Source: Bacteroidales bacterium
GTDB lineage: Bacteria; Bacteroidota; Bacteroidia; Bacteroidales; ML635J-15
Reading direction: 5' to 3'
Length of the DNA stretch: 37,839 bases
Assembly (NCBI GenBank): GCA_017617125.1
Contig: JAFZWY010000034.1
Location: 1-37,839, forward strand
Positions 24,501 to 34,600 of this stretch are shown piece by piece; the stretch's first letter is position 1, and each line of letters begins with the position of its first letter. Below the pieces are notes generated by a model. It did no database searches. It saw only the letters and a program-made list of their open reading frames with translations, and was not told the origin of the DNA. A program made the position numbers and the translations under genes.

Positions 24501-25799
24501 TTATTTGTTTGAACGCAAATCAATAAACTTAATGGGCTTCCTGCTCTTCGGCGGGAAAACTATCTGGCGTATTTCGTCAATGGAAAGTATCTCTATCTGC
24601 GGAGCCACACGGATACGCGAACGGAAACTGTCCTTCAATTCCTTTACAACATCGAAGTCGGGCTCATGATTCAAGGCAATCTTCACCAGAACATCGTCGG
24701 TGCCGGCATCGTTGGTGCTGACAACAATCACATAGTTCTCAACGTAGTCGGTATTGTCAAGCACATCGTTTATTGCTGGCGGATAAAGCGTTGTTCCCTT
24801 GAACTTTATCATATTGTTCTTTCGTCCTAGCAATGGCGTAAGACGATACGAATTTCGTCCGCACTTGCACTGCTCGACGCGCTTCGAAGCGATGTCGCCT
24901 GTGCGGAACCTCAGCAAAGGCATTCCTTCCACTCCCAAGGTTGTCACAACGATTTCACCGGCCTCGCCATCGGCTACAGGCATATTGTCGTCGCCAATAA
25001 TCTCAACTATAATCAGTTCTGGATGAATATGACCACCACAACCATACTCACATTCCGAGAAAGTTGCTCCCATCTCGGTGGACGAATAAGTTGCAAAAAG
25101 CTGCACATCCCATTTTTCCTTTATGCGACGTCCGAGCAGGTTAAGTCCGAAATCCTGTTCGCGAAGACCTTCGCCAATGCCGATAATTCGGCGGACACTG
25201 CTGTTCTTGTAGTCTATTCCGTGTTCCTCGGCGTATTGTATCAATTTCAGGATAAACGACGGCACACACATTATAGTATCGGGCTTGATTCGCATAATGG
25301 TGTCCCACTGCAATTCGGGTATTCCGTTTCCCACACGGATAACCGATGCACCGAGTTCCCTAATTCCCAAGAAATAAGCCAATCCAGCCATAAAGCGCTT
25401 GTCGAGTGTTGTCATCAGCTGCACAATGTTGCCAGGGTGCAAGCCTGCACAGGCAAACGACTTTTTCTCGTTGTATGCAAGCCTCTGCAAGTCCTTTTCG
25501 GTACAGCCAAAAGTAACAGGGTCGCCAAGCGTACCTGACGTCGTTATGTAGTCGATAATCTTTTCCTTTGGGCAGCAAAGAAACTCGTCGTTGAAAAGCT
25601 GCAAGTCCTTTTTCTCCGTAAACGGTATTTTCACAAGGTCCTCAAGGTGACGAATCTTCTTTATGTCGATGTTATAGCTCTTGAACATCCTCTTGTAGTA
25701 TGGGGAATATTCCTGTAGATAAGCCAACGCTTCGGTCAGTTTCTTTTCCTGAAAAGCCTTTATTTCTTCGGGCGAACAATATTCAATGTCCTTCTGCAT
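24501..25799 (-). CDS. PaaK-like AMP-forming aryl-acid ligase
   Basis: This 432-residue adenylating enzyme is of the phenylacetate-CoA ligase type. The ATP-binding P-loop is TTSGTLGDP (86-94), the adenylate-binding block is ATYSSTEMG (236-244) and the RFRTGD hinge is at 297-302. A cysteine set (C250, C254, C311, C313) is placed as in the zinc-containing PaaK relatives. The C-terminal subdomain ends with PKSRKPIKF, which carries a candidate catalytic lysine. It would activate an aromatic acid with ATP and load it on CoA or an acyl carrier protein. With the ammonia-lyase 1.3 kb away, coumarate or cinnamate is the natural candidate (inference). It is first in a two-gene unit with its own promoter. 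Confidence 0.85.
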   Translation of the reverse strand: MQKDIEYCSPEEIKAFQEKKLTEALAYLQEYSPYYKRMFKSYNIDIKKIRHLEDLVKIPFTEKKDLQLFNDEFLCCPKEKIIDYITTSGTLGDPVTFGCTEKDLQRLAYNEKKSFACAGLHPGNIVQLMTTLDKRFMAGLAYFLGIRELGASVIRVGNGIPELQWDTIMRIKPDTIMCVPSFILKLIQYAEEHGIDYKNSSVRRIIGIGEGLREQDFGLNLLGRRIKEKWDVQLFATYSSTEMGATFSECEYGCGGHIHPELIIVEIIGDDNMPVADGEAGEIVVTTLGVEGMPLLRFRTGDIASKRVEQCKCGRNSYRLTPLLGRKNNMIKFKGTTLYPPAINDVLDNTDYVENYVIVVSTNDAGTDDVLVKIALNHEPDFDVVKELKDSFRSRIRVAPQIEILSIDEIRQIVFPPKSRKPIKFIDLRSNK

Positions 25800-25819
25800 A
25801 ATCGAACGAATAATTTTTG

Positions 25820-25850
25820 CAAAAATAAATGATTATCCGAAATCTCCAAA
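25820..25850 (-). promoter_or_regulatory. Promoter of the ligase-acyltransferase unit
   Basis: On the minus strand TTTG (25850-25847), 19 bases, TATTTTTG (25827-25820), then 20 bases to the ATG. This is a full match to the Bacteroidota promoter. Confidence 0.78.
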
Positions 25851-25860
25851 GTTTATATGC

Positions 25861-25980
25861 CTGCGGCGTTTCAAAGTTTCAATGGGCTGCGCCCGTTTCT
25901 CGCTGCGCTGTTTGGCTTACGCCGAGCTAAAGGTTAACTTCGTTGAGGGCTTTGCCGTTCTATGGCTTCGCCGTTTCTAG
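25861..25980. repeat. GC-rich hairpin repeats between ligase and hydrolase genes
   Basis: The interval holds mini-hairpins such as GGGCTGCGCCC and GGCTTCGCC separated by GTTTCT motifs. The stretch 25934-25961 is the reverse complement of 204-231 with one mismatch in 28. No gene is visible between 25850 and 26003. Confidence 0.6.
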
Positions 25981-26003
25981 GGTTGATGGATTCTGCACTC
26001 CTC

Positions 26004-26855
26004 CTAAAAGATTTTTATCTCCTTCAGCCATGCAAGAAATTCATCTCGCCAAACTCTTGCCTCGTCAGAGCCTTTTACTTCGCTCACGGCAAATCCGTGT
26101 CCACCGATTTTGTACTGCAAATACTTGTGCGGAATGCCATGCTGAGTAAGCGCAGAGTCGAGCAATTCGGAATTATGGTAATGAACGACGGGGTCGTCCT
26201 TGCAATTGACGATAAACACTGGCGGACAGTCGGCTGGAATGTGCTTTTCGAGCGACAACGAATCGCGCATCTCCTTGTTAAAACGCTTGTACTCACCCAG
26301 CAAACCACGGCGAGAACGCTTATGCACGCACTTGTCCGACATTGTAACAACGGGATAAATCGGTGCAACAAAAGCAGGGCGGTACTTTCCGCGGAAACAA
26401 GCCTCCGACATCACAAGGTGCCCGCCAGCCGAAAAGCCAATCATACCGATTTTATTCCTGTCGATTCCATACTCGTCGGCATGTTCGTGTACCCACTGCA
26501 ATGCCATCTGTCCGTCGTTGTACATGTCGGGATGCTGCTTGCCCCTGAAGATGTAGCGGTAATGGAAAAACCATGCCCACCAGCTCGGCACCCTGTACTT
26601 TAACACAAATGCCGATATGCCGTGCTGCTGCATCCAGCGACCTACGGCTTCGCCCTCGTTCCCATAGTCGAGCCAGAAGTATGAACCGCCAGGGCATACG
26701 ATAATGGCTACGTCCGACGATTCGGCAATATACGGCTTTACGGTTACTTTTCGGGCTTTCCGCGGCGAATTGTCGGGCCATATAGGTATTGGTTCCTGCG
26801 CCGATAAAGATAAGGACACAGAAAAGAATAAAAGCAAAAAGTAAACGAACTTCAT
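26004..26855 (-). CDS. Exported alpha/beta hydrolase (esterase-like)
   Basis: This is a 283-residue alpha/beta hydrolase of the BD-FAE/esterase-lipase kind. A signal peptide (1-20, ends LSLSAQ) predicts export. The oxyanion block is CPGGSY, the nucleophile Ser142 lies in GFSAGGH, the acid is Asp220 or Asp221 in CKDDPVV and the base is His253 in GGHGF, so the triad is complete. The start at 26855 begins the signal peptide. The longer frame to 26894 would be translated from a dispersed repeat. It may act on esterified carbohydrate or on an ester-linked lipid or pigment; the sequence does not decide. No clear promoter is seen, and the repeat at 26870-26938 separates it from the small gene upstream. 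Confidence 0.82.
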   Translation of the reverse strand: MKFVYFLLLFFSVSLSLSAQEPIPIWPDNSPRKARKVTVKPYIAESSDVAIIVCPGGSYFWLDYGNEGEAVGRWMQQHGISAFVLKYRVPSWWAWFFHYRYIFRGKQHPDMYNDGQMALQWVHEHADEYGIDRNKIGMIGFSAGGHLVMSEACFRGKYRPAFVAPIYPVVTMSDKCVHKRSRRGLLGEYKRFNKEMRDSLSLEKHIPADCPPVFIVNCKDDPVVHYHNSELLDSALTQHGIPHKYLQYKIGGHGFAVSEVKGSDEARVWRDEFLAWLKEIKIF

Positions 26856-26869
26856 AAAAAGTCTATTTT

Positions 26870-26938
26870 GGAGATTCCGCATAAGCGAACTCACAAGGCT
26901 CGTTCCTATGCCTATTCGTTCTGCTATGTGGAATGACG
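26870..26938. repeat. 69-bp dispersed repeat, copy A
   Basis: Its reverse complement aligns without gaps to 36902-36970 at 57 of 69 positions by hand. The ends are CGTCATTCC and GGAATCTCC. It is intergenic and in inverted orientation relative to copy B, 10 kb away. Confidence 0.75.
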
Positions 26939-26945
26939 TTAATAA

Positions 26946-27308
26946 TTATGCTTTCAATATTGCGGCAACCTCGTCGGCAGGAAGAAGCCTATACATATTC
27001 TGTCTGTCGGCATTGAAGTTTACCTCGAAATACTCCTCGTCGTAGAACGAAAGCTTTGAGTTTGTATTCGGGTTACATTCCAGATAAACTATTTTGTTGA
27101 TGTCAAGTGACTTCTGCTCGCAAATCTGCTCTGCTAGCGACCTGCCCGCATAGGTTACCGAAGTGCCTGGGTTATCCTGATACAATTCAGTCACAATCAC
27201 ATATGTCTTGCCATTTACATTCCTTATTTTCAGTCCGCACGACGACGGCATATCCCATTGTCCTTTGAACTGGAAGATTTCGTCGTAATATTCTTCTGAA
27301 ACTTTCAT
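26946..27308 (-). CDS. Unrecognised 120-residue protein downstream of the radical SAM gene
   Basis: I do not recognise this family. The protein is soluble, without signal peptide or membrane segment, and mixed alpha/beta in appearance: GLKIRNVNGKTYVIVTEL looks like two strands, followed by TYAGRSLAEQICEQ as a helix. There are cysteines at 24, 63 and 78, not arranged as a metal site. It starts 24 bases after the radical SAM stop in the same direction and is probably co-transcribed and co-translated. This suggests a partner or accessory role for that enzyme or the cluster product (inference only). Confidence 0.7.
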   Translation of the reverse strand: MKVSEEYYDEIFQFKGQWDMPSSCGLKIRNVNGKTYVIVTELYQDNPGTSVTYAGRSLAEQICEQKSLDINKIVYLECNPNTNSKLSFYDEEYFEVNFNADRQNMYRLLPADEVAAILKA

Positions 27309-27332
27309 TTCTGCTAATTTATAGAGTGAAAA

Positions 27333-28637
27333 TTATTCGGGTCTAAGGTTTACATTTCTCTTGCTTCTATCGACATCGCGGCCGAACGACTTGTTTGCCA
27401 GCTTCCTGTTACGCGGACGATAAGTACCTTCTTCCATCTCGCGAAGCGCAACATTGCAGAACAACCTGAACATCTTTGATTCCTGGGTTTCGGCTGCATA
27501 GAAGCTCTTCCAAGCGTAATCGTAAACGTCCTGCAACTGCTCGGGCGTCATCAGCTTGGGCTGGAAAACAACCTGACCGGCATTGTAGTGGTTCCAGTCG
27601 AAATCGAAGATACGTCCCTGACGCAAAAGATCGTCGTAGGCCTTTGTGTGCGGGAATGGCGTCATTACTGTAAATTCAGCCAAGTCCAAGTCGATTTCGC
27701 CAAGGAAGTCAATCAGTCGTTTACAATCGTCAACAGTCTGGTTATCAAGACCAAGCAATATTGTACCTTCAACACCTATTCCATAGTCGTGGTATCTCTT
27801 TACGCGTTCCTTGATGTATTCGGAAGTATCGTAAACTGCCTGATATACATACCACGCACCGGCCTTTGCTGCAAGGTCGAGCACTTCGGGGTCATCCTCG
27901 ATGGTATGGCTTATCCATTTTTTCTTCAGCGGTGCGATGGCCTTGAAAAGTTCCATTTCCCACTGCTTGTCCTGAGCCAGCGAGTTATCGACGATAAACA
28001 GACGGTTGTTGTCGATGCTTGCCATATCCTCAACCACCTTGTCGATTGGACGCGGACGGAACTTACGACCACCAAGATACGACACAGCACATGGATAGCA
28101 ACTGAAACGGCATCCGCGCGAAGCGTGGAACAGGTCAACCATCTGCACACCCTTGTGGTTATACAGTTCGCGCTTGTAAAGATCGCGGCGGCAAGGACCT
28201 ACCGATTCGATTGGCGGCTGGTTGCCCATATAGTTGTAAATCTTCTTCAGACAGCCATTTTTCCAGTCGATAATAACCTGTTCGGAACGACCTTCCGATT
28301 CGCCAAGAAATACGCTGTCAACGTGGTTTACCATCTCCTCTGCATGAAGCATAGTGGAAATACCGCCAGCGATAACCTTTTTGCCACGCTTGTGATATTC
28401 GTCGGCAATTGCCCATCCGCGCTTTACCTGCGTAGTAAGCATCATCGACAATGCCACAAGGTCGCATTCCTCGTCGAAATCAATTGCCTCAACGTTTTCG
28501 TCGGTAAACGAAATGTCAACGTATTCGGGCAAAGTTGCGGCAAATGCCACCGGTCCGTGAGGCGGCAGGTTGAACGTTGTCTGTCCGGGCAGCTTATTCC
28601 ATTTCGGGTAAATCAGTTTCAGTTTTACAGTATCCAT
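27333..28637 (-). CDS. B12-binding-type radical SAM protein
   Basis: This is a 434-residue radical SAM enzyme with an N-terminal cobalamin-binding-like Rossmann region (about 1-140; VALSMM, KVIAGGIS and DSVFLGESE strands). The radical SAM core follows. The cluster cysteines are C176, C180 and C183 in GCRFSCYPC, a standard CxxxCxxC. A conserved LGLDNQTVDDC segment and the ending TPFPHTKAYDDLL are like other members of the B12-radical SAM superfamily, many of which are methylases. The usual DxHxxxG-type B12 ligand motif is not seen, as is common in this class. Substrate unknown; a methylation or rearrangement of the cluster's aryl product is a possibility. A TACATTTG box just upstream may give it its own promoter. 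Confidence 0.82.
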   Translation of the reverse strand: MDTVKLKLIYPKWNKLPGQTTFNLPPHGPVAFAATLPEYVDISFTDENVEAIDFDEECDLVALSMMLTTQVKRGWAIADEYHKRGKKVIAGGISTMLHAEEMVNHVDSVFLGESEGRSEQVIIDWKNGCLKKIYNYMGNQPPIESVGPCRRDLYKRELYNHKGVQMVDLFHASRGCRFSCYPCAVSYLGGRKFRPRPIDKVVEDMASIDNNRLFIVDNSLAQDKQWEMELFKAIAPLKKKWISHTIEDDPEVLDLAAKAGAWYVYQAVYDTSEYIKERVKRYHDYGIGVEGTILLGLDNQTVDDCKRLIDFLGEIDLDLAEFTVMTPFPHTKAYDDLLRQGRIFDFDWNHYNAGQVVFQPKLMTPEQLQDVYDYAWKSFYAAETQESKMFRLFCNVALREMEEGTYRPRNRKLANKSFGRDVDRSKRNVNLRPE

Positions 28638-28668
28638 TAATTTATAGGTAATTTGTTATGTACAATTG

Positions 28669-28676
28669 CAAATGTA
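28669..28676 (-). promoter_or_regulatory. -7 element of the radical SAM gene
   Basis: On the minus strand TACATTTG, 31 bases before the ATG at 28637, within the 44-base gap after the flavoprotein gene. No -33 TTTG is visible. Confidence 0.45.
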
Positions 28677-28681
28677 AAAGT

Positions 28682-31675
28682 TTATTTGTAATTATTGTAA
28701 TGTTCGTTGATTTTTTTTACTATCACATTGTGTCCGGCAAGAGCCTCTGCCGTCTCGATTGCAGTAAGCGACACTCCACAGAATCCGTGAATGTTAACGT
28801 TCTGCCCCGTCAGGAACAAATTCTTCACCTTGGTTGCAACCGCCATCTGCGAAAGCATCAGATTGCGGCTATCCTTCTGGAAACCATAGTTCGAGCCTTC
28901 CTTGTTGCCGAGAAAGTCGCGGATTGTAAGCGGTGACGATGCAAACGAGAAATCGACGCAGTCGCGGAAATGCGGATAAATCATCTCCATCAAGTCAAAA
29001 ATCTTTTCTGTCGTAGCCTTTTTCCACTGTTCGTATTCCTCGCCACGATGACCTGTCTGGGTATCCTCCCACCTCTTAACCTCGCTGAAGTCCATAAGAC
29101 TTATGATTGCCATAGTCTCGGCAAATTCGCCCTGGTTTTCGACTGGCGGGGTAACATACATTATGCCTTTAGGATATTCTATGCTATTGTTGTAGTAATA
29201 GTTTGCGTGGTTCAGGAATGGGAAGGCATTTTTCTTGAACTTAATGTAAACCTTGAAGCTCGAAGTCGATTCGGGAATCATTTTCAATCGCTTTCTGAAA
29301 GCAGCGGGGAATGCGTCGCCACTGATGATTTTCATCAAAACATCGGGGTGAACATCGGAAATATAGCTGTCGGCTACATAAGAATTACCATTCTTTGCCA
29401 CAACCTTTGTAACCACGTGATCTTCGACCTCAATTTTTGTAACCTCCTCGCTTGAAACGACTTCACCACCAGCCTCCTCAATGATTTTTTTCAGCATATC
29501 GACCATCTGTTGACCGCTACCAACAAACTGGAATGTACCTCCAATATGCAGAACGCTTAGCAGCGCATTGAAAAACGCAGGCGTCGTATCTTCCTCGCCA
29601 CCGAAAAGCGGTTTCAAATAGCAGAGTAATCTTTTAAGTTTAGGATTATGTATATACCTGTCAATAAGCCTGTTGTACGGATTTTTAAAATCTTCGCTCA
29701 GCGAGGTGAAGTTTGGTTCGGTTGACCTTTCTCGAATGTAGAAAAGGTCTTCTTCCTGCGAAAGTTCAAATAGTTTGTCAATGTATTGCCTAATGTTTCC
29801 AGCCTCGTCGGGGAAGATTCCCGAAAGGTATTCTACAAGGTTTTCCTTGCCTTTTGGAAGATAGTATGTAGCATTGTCGTCGGCGATTGTAACAATGTCG
29901 CAGGCATTTTCGTCGGTTGGCATTAATTTAAGTTTGCCAGCAATACCAAGGTAATCGAAGATTTTGTAAAGATTACCATCCTTGTTGAATCCACCGAAAA
30001 TATGCATTCCGGTTGCAAAATCTACTCCTTTGCGCCTAATTGTCTGCAAACCGCCACCTATTATGGCATTTTTCTCAAGAACGGTCACCTTGTAGTTCTC
30101 CTTTGCGAGCAAAGCGCCAGTAACAAGACCGCCAAGACCGCCACCTATAATCAGTACCGACTTTTGCCTTGCGGAAATAACCGAATTATTTGCCTCAAGC
30201 ATCTGTTTCTTAATTACATCCTCGCCAAGCAGAGCCGAGCAAACGTTCAAAGTTCCGACCAGTACGCCAAGTATTCCGTGTGCGTTTATGTTCTGTCCCA
30301 CCAAATAGAAATTCGGCAACTTAGTCTTGTACGACACGCGCCCGGCCAAGCCCAAAGTCAAGTCTTTTGCCATACCGTACATCGAACCGCCCGGCGACAA
30401 GGTGTAGTCGCGATATGTGAGTGGTGTTGCCGTGTAATATTCTTCTATTTGCGACCTTATCCCGGGGAAATCCCTTTCGACGGCATCAAGCAGTTTTTCT
30501 GCCTTTGCACGTTTAAACTTCTCGTACGACTCGCCTCGGTTTCCAACCTTGGTCTGCGACCACTCTGACAATTCGTCGGCAAGCATATAGGCTAAGATGA
30601 CGCCACTGCGAGCATACTTCTGTTCTTTTTCGTGGCAATGGTGCATATACAAATAGCCGCGCGGCCAAGTAGTGTCGTTGTAGTTTTCCATATCCCACGG
30701 CGACTTGCATGAGTAGCCGTAGAAATTGGTATTCATATACGGTACTTCCGGCTTGAACTTCAGGAAGAGTGAAAATACCGACGGGGTGTTCTTTATCGAC
30801 TCTATACGCGAATAGAACGATGGGCGCAACTCTTTTCCTGTAAACATACCGCTCAACTGCATCGGATGCACGTCTGAAATAAATACGTCGCCCTCGAACG
30901 ACTCTCCGTTTTCCAGTTCGACGCAAGCCACCGAACCATTGTCGCAATGCGCCCTTACGACGCGACAACCGGTATAAATCTTGCCTCCGTTCGTCTTTAT
31001 CACTTCGGCAAGTGCCTTTGCTATGTTGTCGCTTCCGCCCACAATCCTGAAAGCACTTCGGTTGTAGAAGTTCGACACAAAGGCATATGTAGAAAACGGA
31101 GTGCGGTCGCGTTGCGCAGCATAAAGCGACATATCGCCCACAAGCACATTGCGCAAAATCGGGTCTGCTATCACCTCGTCGATTACCTCGTTGATGCTTG
31201 TGGTAAAAAGACGTAGGTCAAGCTGCGGATTCCTATCAATGCGGCTCAAGTCGTAATATGGCGATTCCTGTGCAACCGTATCCACAAGTTGCCAGAAACG
31301 GCGAAGATTATCCTTTTCGTTTGGAAAGCGTTGTGCCAGACTTTCAATCATCTGCTCGTGACCGTTTGCAATGGAAAAGCGCTCACCATCGAGCGAAATG
31401 GTATTGTACGAGTGCGTATCCATCCGCGAAACTTCAACCTTGTCCTTGATTCCAAGAAAATTAAAATAGTTGGAAAGCACCTCTCCGTCGTCGAGACTTC
31501 CAACGAAATGCATACCAGTCTCAAACTTAACACCATTGCGCCAGAAACACTGCAAGCAACCGCCAATCTGCTTGGCTTGCTCGAATATGGTTACATCGTA
31601 GCCGTTTTTCGCCAGCACCGCACCAGCCGACAAGGCACCAAGCCCGCTTCCGATTATTATGCAACGACGTGTCAT
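28682..31675 (-). CDS. Tandem double phytoene-desaturase-like flavoprotein
   Basis: This 997-residue protein is two related FAD-dependent amine-oxidase/phytoene-desaturase-like units joined head to tail. Unit 1 starts IIIGSGLGALSAG (about residues 7-19). Unit 2 starts IIGGGLGGLVTGA (about 509-521). Each unit has the following IGGxLQ block, a later ISDVHP block (twice) and a C-terminal FAD-contacting strand (YLVGQNINAHG and FLTGQNVNIHG). Family members desaturate or isomerise polyene chains. In this cluster it could act on conjugated double bonds of an aryl polyene (inference). The ATG at 31675 overlaps the TGA of the exporter gene as ATGA, showing translational coupling; a longer frame to 31726 would overlap it by 55 bases. 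Confidence 0.83.
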   Translation of the reverse strand: MTRRCIIIGSGLGALSAGAVLAKNGYDVTIFEQAKQIGGCLQCFWRNGVKFETGMHFVGSLDDGEVLSNYFNFLGIKDKVEVSRMDTHSYNTISLDGERFSIANGHEQMIESLAQRFPNEKDNLRRFWQLVDTVAQESPYYDLSRIDRNPQLDLRLFTTSINEVIDEVIADPILRNVLVGDMSLYAAQRDRTPFSTYAFVSNFYNRSAFRIVGGSDNIAKALAEVIKTNGGKIYTGCRVVRAHCDNGSVACVELENGESFEGDVFISDVHPMQLSGMFTGKELRPSFYSRIESIKNTPSVFSLFLKFKPEVPYMNTNFYGYSCKSPWDMENYNDTTWPRGYLYMHHCHEKEQKYARSGVILAYMLADELSEWSQTKVGNRGESYEKFKRAKAEKLLDAVERDFPGIRSQIEEYYTATPLTYRDYTLSPGGSMYGMAKDLTLGLAGRVSYKTKLPNFYLVGQNINAHGILGVLVGTLNVCSALLGEDVIKKQMLEANNSVISARQKSVLIIGGGLGGLVTGALLAKENYKVTVLEKNAIIGGGLQTIRRKGVDFATGMHIFGGFNKDGNLYKIFDYLGIAGKLKLMPTDENACDIVTIADDNATYYLPKGKENLVEYLSGIFPDEAGNIRQYIDKLFELSQEEDLFYIRERSTEPNFTSLSEDFKNPYNRLIDRYIHNPKLKRLLCYLKPLFGGEEDTTPAFFNALLSVLHIGGTFQFVGSGQQMVDMLKKIIEEAGGEVVSSEEVTKIEVEDHVVTKVVAKNGNSYVADSYISDVHPDVLMKIISGDAFPAAFRKRLKMIPESTSSFKVYIKFKKNAFPFLNHANYYYNNSIEYPKGIMYVTPPVENQGEFAETMAIISLMDFSEVKRWEDTQTGHRGEEYEQWKKATTEKIFDLMEMIYPHFRDCVDFSFASSPLTIRDFLGNKEGSNYGFQKDSRNLMLSQMAVATKVKNLFLTGQNVNIHGFCGVSLTAIETAEALAGHNVIVKKINEHYNNYK

Positions 31676-34600
31676 CTGCTTTCTCCTTTCAACGAATAAT
31701 GCAAGTTGGACGGTAACGCTGTGCAATTTTGTGCAACAAGGTAATCGTCCTTGTTTTCGAACTCGTAAAAATACTCCTTATCCTTATGCGACAAAGCCAG
31801 CAACAAAGGTATTTCGCCCTGTCCTACAGCATTGTACGACTTGTCGGCCTGCCATTGCTTCAAGGCACGACGGCAACGCATTTCGATGTCGCGACCCTTG
31901 TACATATACTGGTATTTCACAAGCGGGATAAAGAACTGCTCGTCTTCGATACGGGCGCACATCTCGGCAAAATGCTGCTGATAATAAGCACGCATTTCCG
32001 ATGCCACAGCACGGGCTTCCTTGCCGGCAAACTTATCCACACCAATGCGCGGACAAATTTCCAAAGTAATCGCACCTTCACGCAATACTATGTCGTCCTT
32101 TGGCATAACTTCGTAAGCCCCGTGTATAAACAATGGCAATATGTCAATTCCAAGCTGTTGAGCAAGCAAGAATGCTCCGTTGCGGAATCGCCCAATCTTA
32201 CCGTCAGGAGTACGTGTGCCTTCGGGGAATACCACTATCGAATATCCACGTTCCACCAGATTCTTGAGTTTCGGAAGATTCTCGTCGAAACCATTGCTTA
32301 CGGGATAAAATTCTGCATACCTGATAATCAAGCCGTAAAACGGGTCTTTCCACACCCAGTCGTTTGTGAGCACCACAATCTTGGGCGACAGCATAAGCAG
32401 GCACACCAAGTCGAGATGCGACTGGTGGTTTGCAATTATAACGGCAGGTTTGTCAAATGTCTCGTTCTGCGGATTCTCTATGGTGTATTTCACCCCCGGC
32501 AGATAATGTATTGCAAAGCTGTTGAACCTGCGTATAATATCGTGGTAATGCAAGCGTTTCTTTTCGCTATTGCGACCTATCAACCTATATATCAACGTAT
32601 AAGGTGTAACTAGCACAAATGCGGAAACAAAGAAGACCAAGAGCGAAATAAAGGTATAAAACAAGCGTTTCAAGGTAACTGGCACCTGCCTTATTTTGCC
32701 GTGCTTATAAGTAATCCACCTGAAAATCACCGGCGGCAAATAGCAAGCCATCAATATTACCGATGCCATACCTATTATTGCCACTTCGGCAAGCGAACGC
32801 ATTGCAGGGTGCTTTGCAAATATCAGTACGCCGATGCCAACGAACATCAATGCCGCCGAAATGACTACGCTCCGCTGATAACTGCGCAAACGCTTGCGTC
32901 CGTATGCGTATTCATACATCAGACCTTCGGTAATGAAAATGGTGTAGTCGTCGCCCTGACCGAATATGAATGTTGCAAGTATAATATTGATAATGTTGAA
33001 CTTGACAGCGGCAATGTCCATCAAGCCAAGTATCCACAGCCAACCTACTGTGAGCGGTAGGAACGAAAGCAATGCCAGTTCGAGCCTTCCGAACGAAAGC
33101 CACAAGAAGAAGAACACAACAAAACTGCACACGTACAATATGTAGTTGAAGTCGTCACTCAAGGCCGACACAAGGTTTGAACCTACATCCTTGCTATCGA
33201 AGGCGAAGACATTTCCGTCCTGCGGATATTTTTCCCTGAAATCGTGCTTTACGCTGTCGGCAATAGCATTGGGAATATGTGCGATATTTACAATGTTAAC
33301 CGTACTGTCGGTCTTGACCATATAGCTACTACACAAATTCACAAGCACGTCCATTTCCGCAATTGGCATAGTCGAATATTCAGCATCGAGATGCTTTACA
33401 AACGAACCGAACGCACCAGCTACAAAACCATTTTTGGCGGCTGATTTTTCAAGTTCAGCAGAAAGTCCCGAATGTGCTTCACGGAACAGTTTCCATCGTT
33501 CTAGCGACCTTTTCTGCTTCTCGACAGACGGCAGCAATCCTGCCACACCGCCATTCAAGTAGCGACCAGCCATTACAACGGTATCGCCGAGCAATTTCTC
33601 TCCAGCGGAAACTGCCTCATCGACAGTCTTGCCCTCGGTGACAACATACAGAAGAGACTCCTTAGCCTCATCGCCAAGCGAACCCGACAGCAACTTCAAG
33701 TCCTCCTTCTGCTGTTCGGTCATATAGTTTATGTTGTGCAGGTCGGAATCGAATTCGGTATTTGTGCTGTAATAGCCAAGCAATATGGTTATCAGCAAAA
33801 CCGGTATCAAGGCGTATGACGAGATTTTTCTCCAACGACCATTTTTATTCTTTTCGACAAGCTGTTCCTGCGCAACCGCAGCTTTTCTTCTTCTGCCCGG
33901 TTTAGCAAACAAGGGCAGGAAAATCATCACGAACAAAATCGTACCCACAAGCATCAAGGCGCCGAAAAGTCCAAGGTCGCGCATAGCCTCAGCCCTTACA
34001 AACACAAGGCAGGCGAAAGCACTAACCGTAGTTATGTTGCCAGTGACCAGCGGGTCAATCATATCCTTCAAAGCCGAACGACGATCGGTATGGTCGCGTA
34101 TATGGTCAAGGAAATGCAATGGATAGTTCACCGCAATTCCCACCAGTACCGAGCCTATTCCGATTACAATAATCGAAATTGCAGGCTTGAATATTGCAAT
34201 TACAGCCAAGGCAAACAGCCAGCCAGCCACAATGGTAAAACCAAGCCACAGGATATTGCGCCAGTGTCCCATTGCAAACAGCAATATGGCCATAATCAAG
34301 AAAATCGCTATGGAAATCGAGAAAATACTGTCACGCTTTATCTGACTTGCATTAGTAACGGCAATAATCGGAGCACCTACAGCCGAAACACGCACATCGC
34401 GAACCTGCGCCATAGTTGCCGAAATTGCAGAGTCTATCGCTTCGGACAAGACGGCATTGGCCTTGGTGTCGGACGAAGCGTATGGCGAACTCATAAACGC
34501 AAAAGCATTGCCCTCATCGTCGAACAAATATCCATCGGCAACCTGATACTTGCCCGAAACATCTAGCACAGACAGACGTTGAAGCACTGGCGAGAACAAA

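Noticed and set aside
27588..28640. A 350-codon plus-strand frame over the radical SAM gene
   Set aside because: The minus strand encodes an intact radical SAM protein with its cysteine motif. The plus-strand translation is Cys/His/Val-rich and without any recognisable pattern.
31729..32613. A 294-codon plus-strand frame over the exporter gene
   Set aside because: It is antisense to the acyltransferase domain, whose catalytic blocks are intact. No promoter or family feature supports it.
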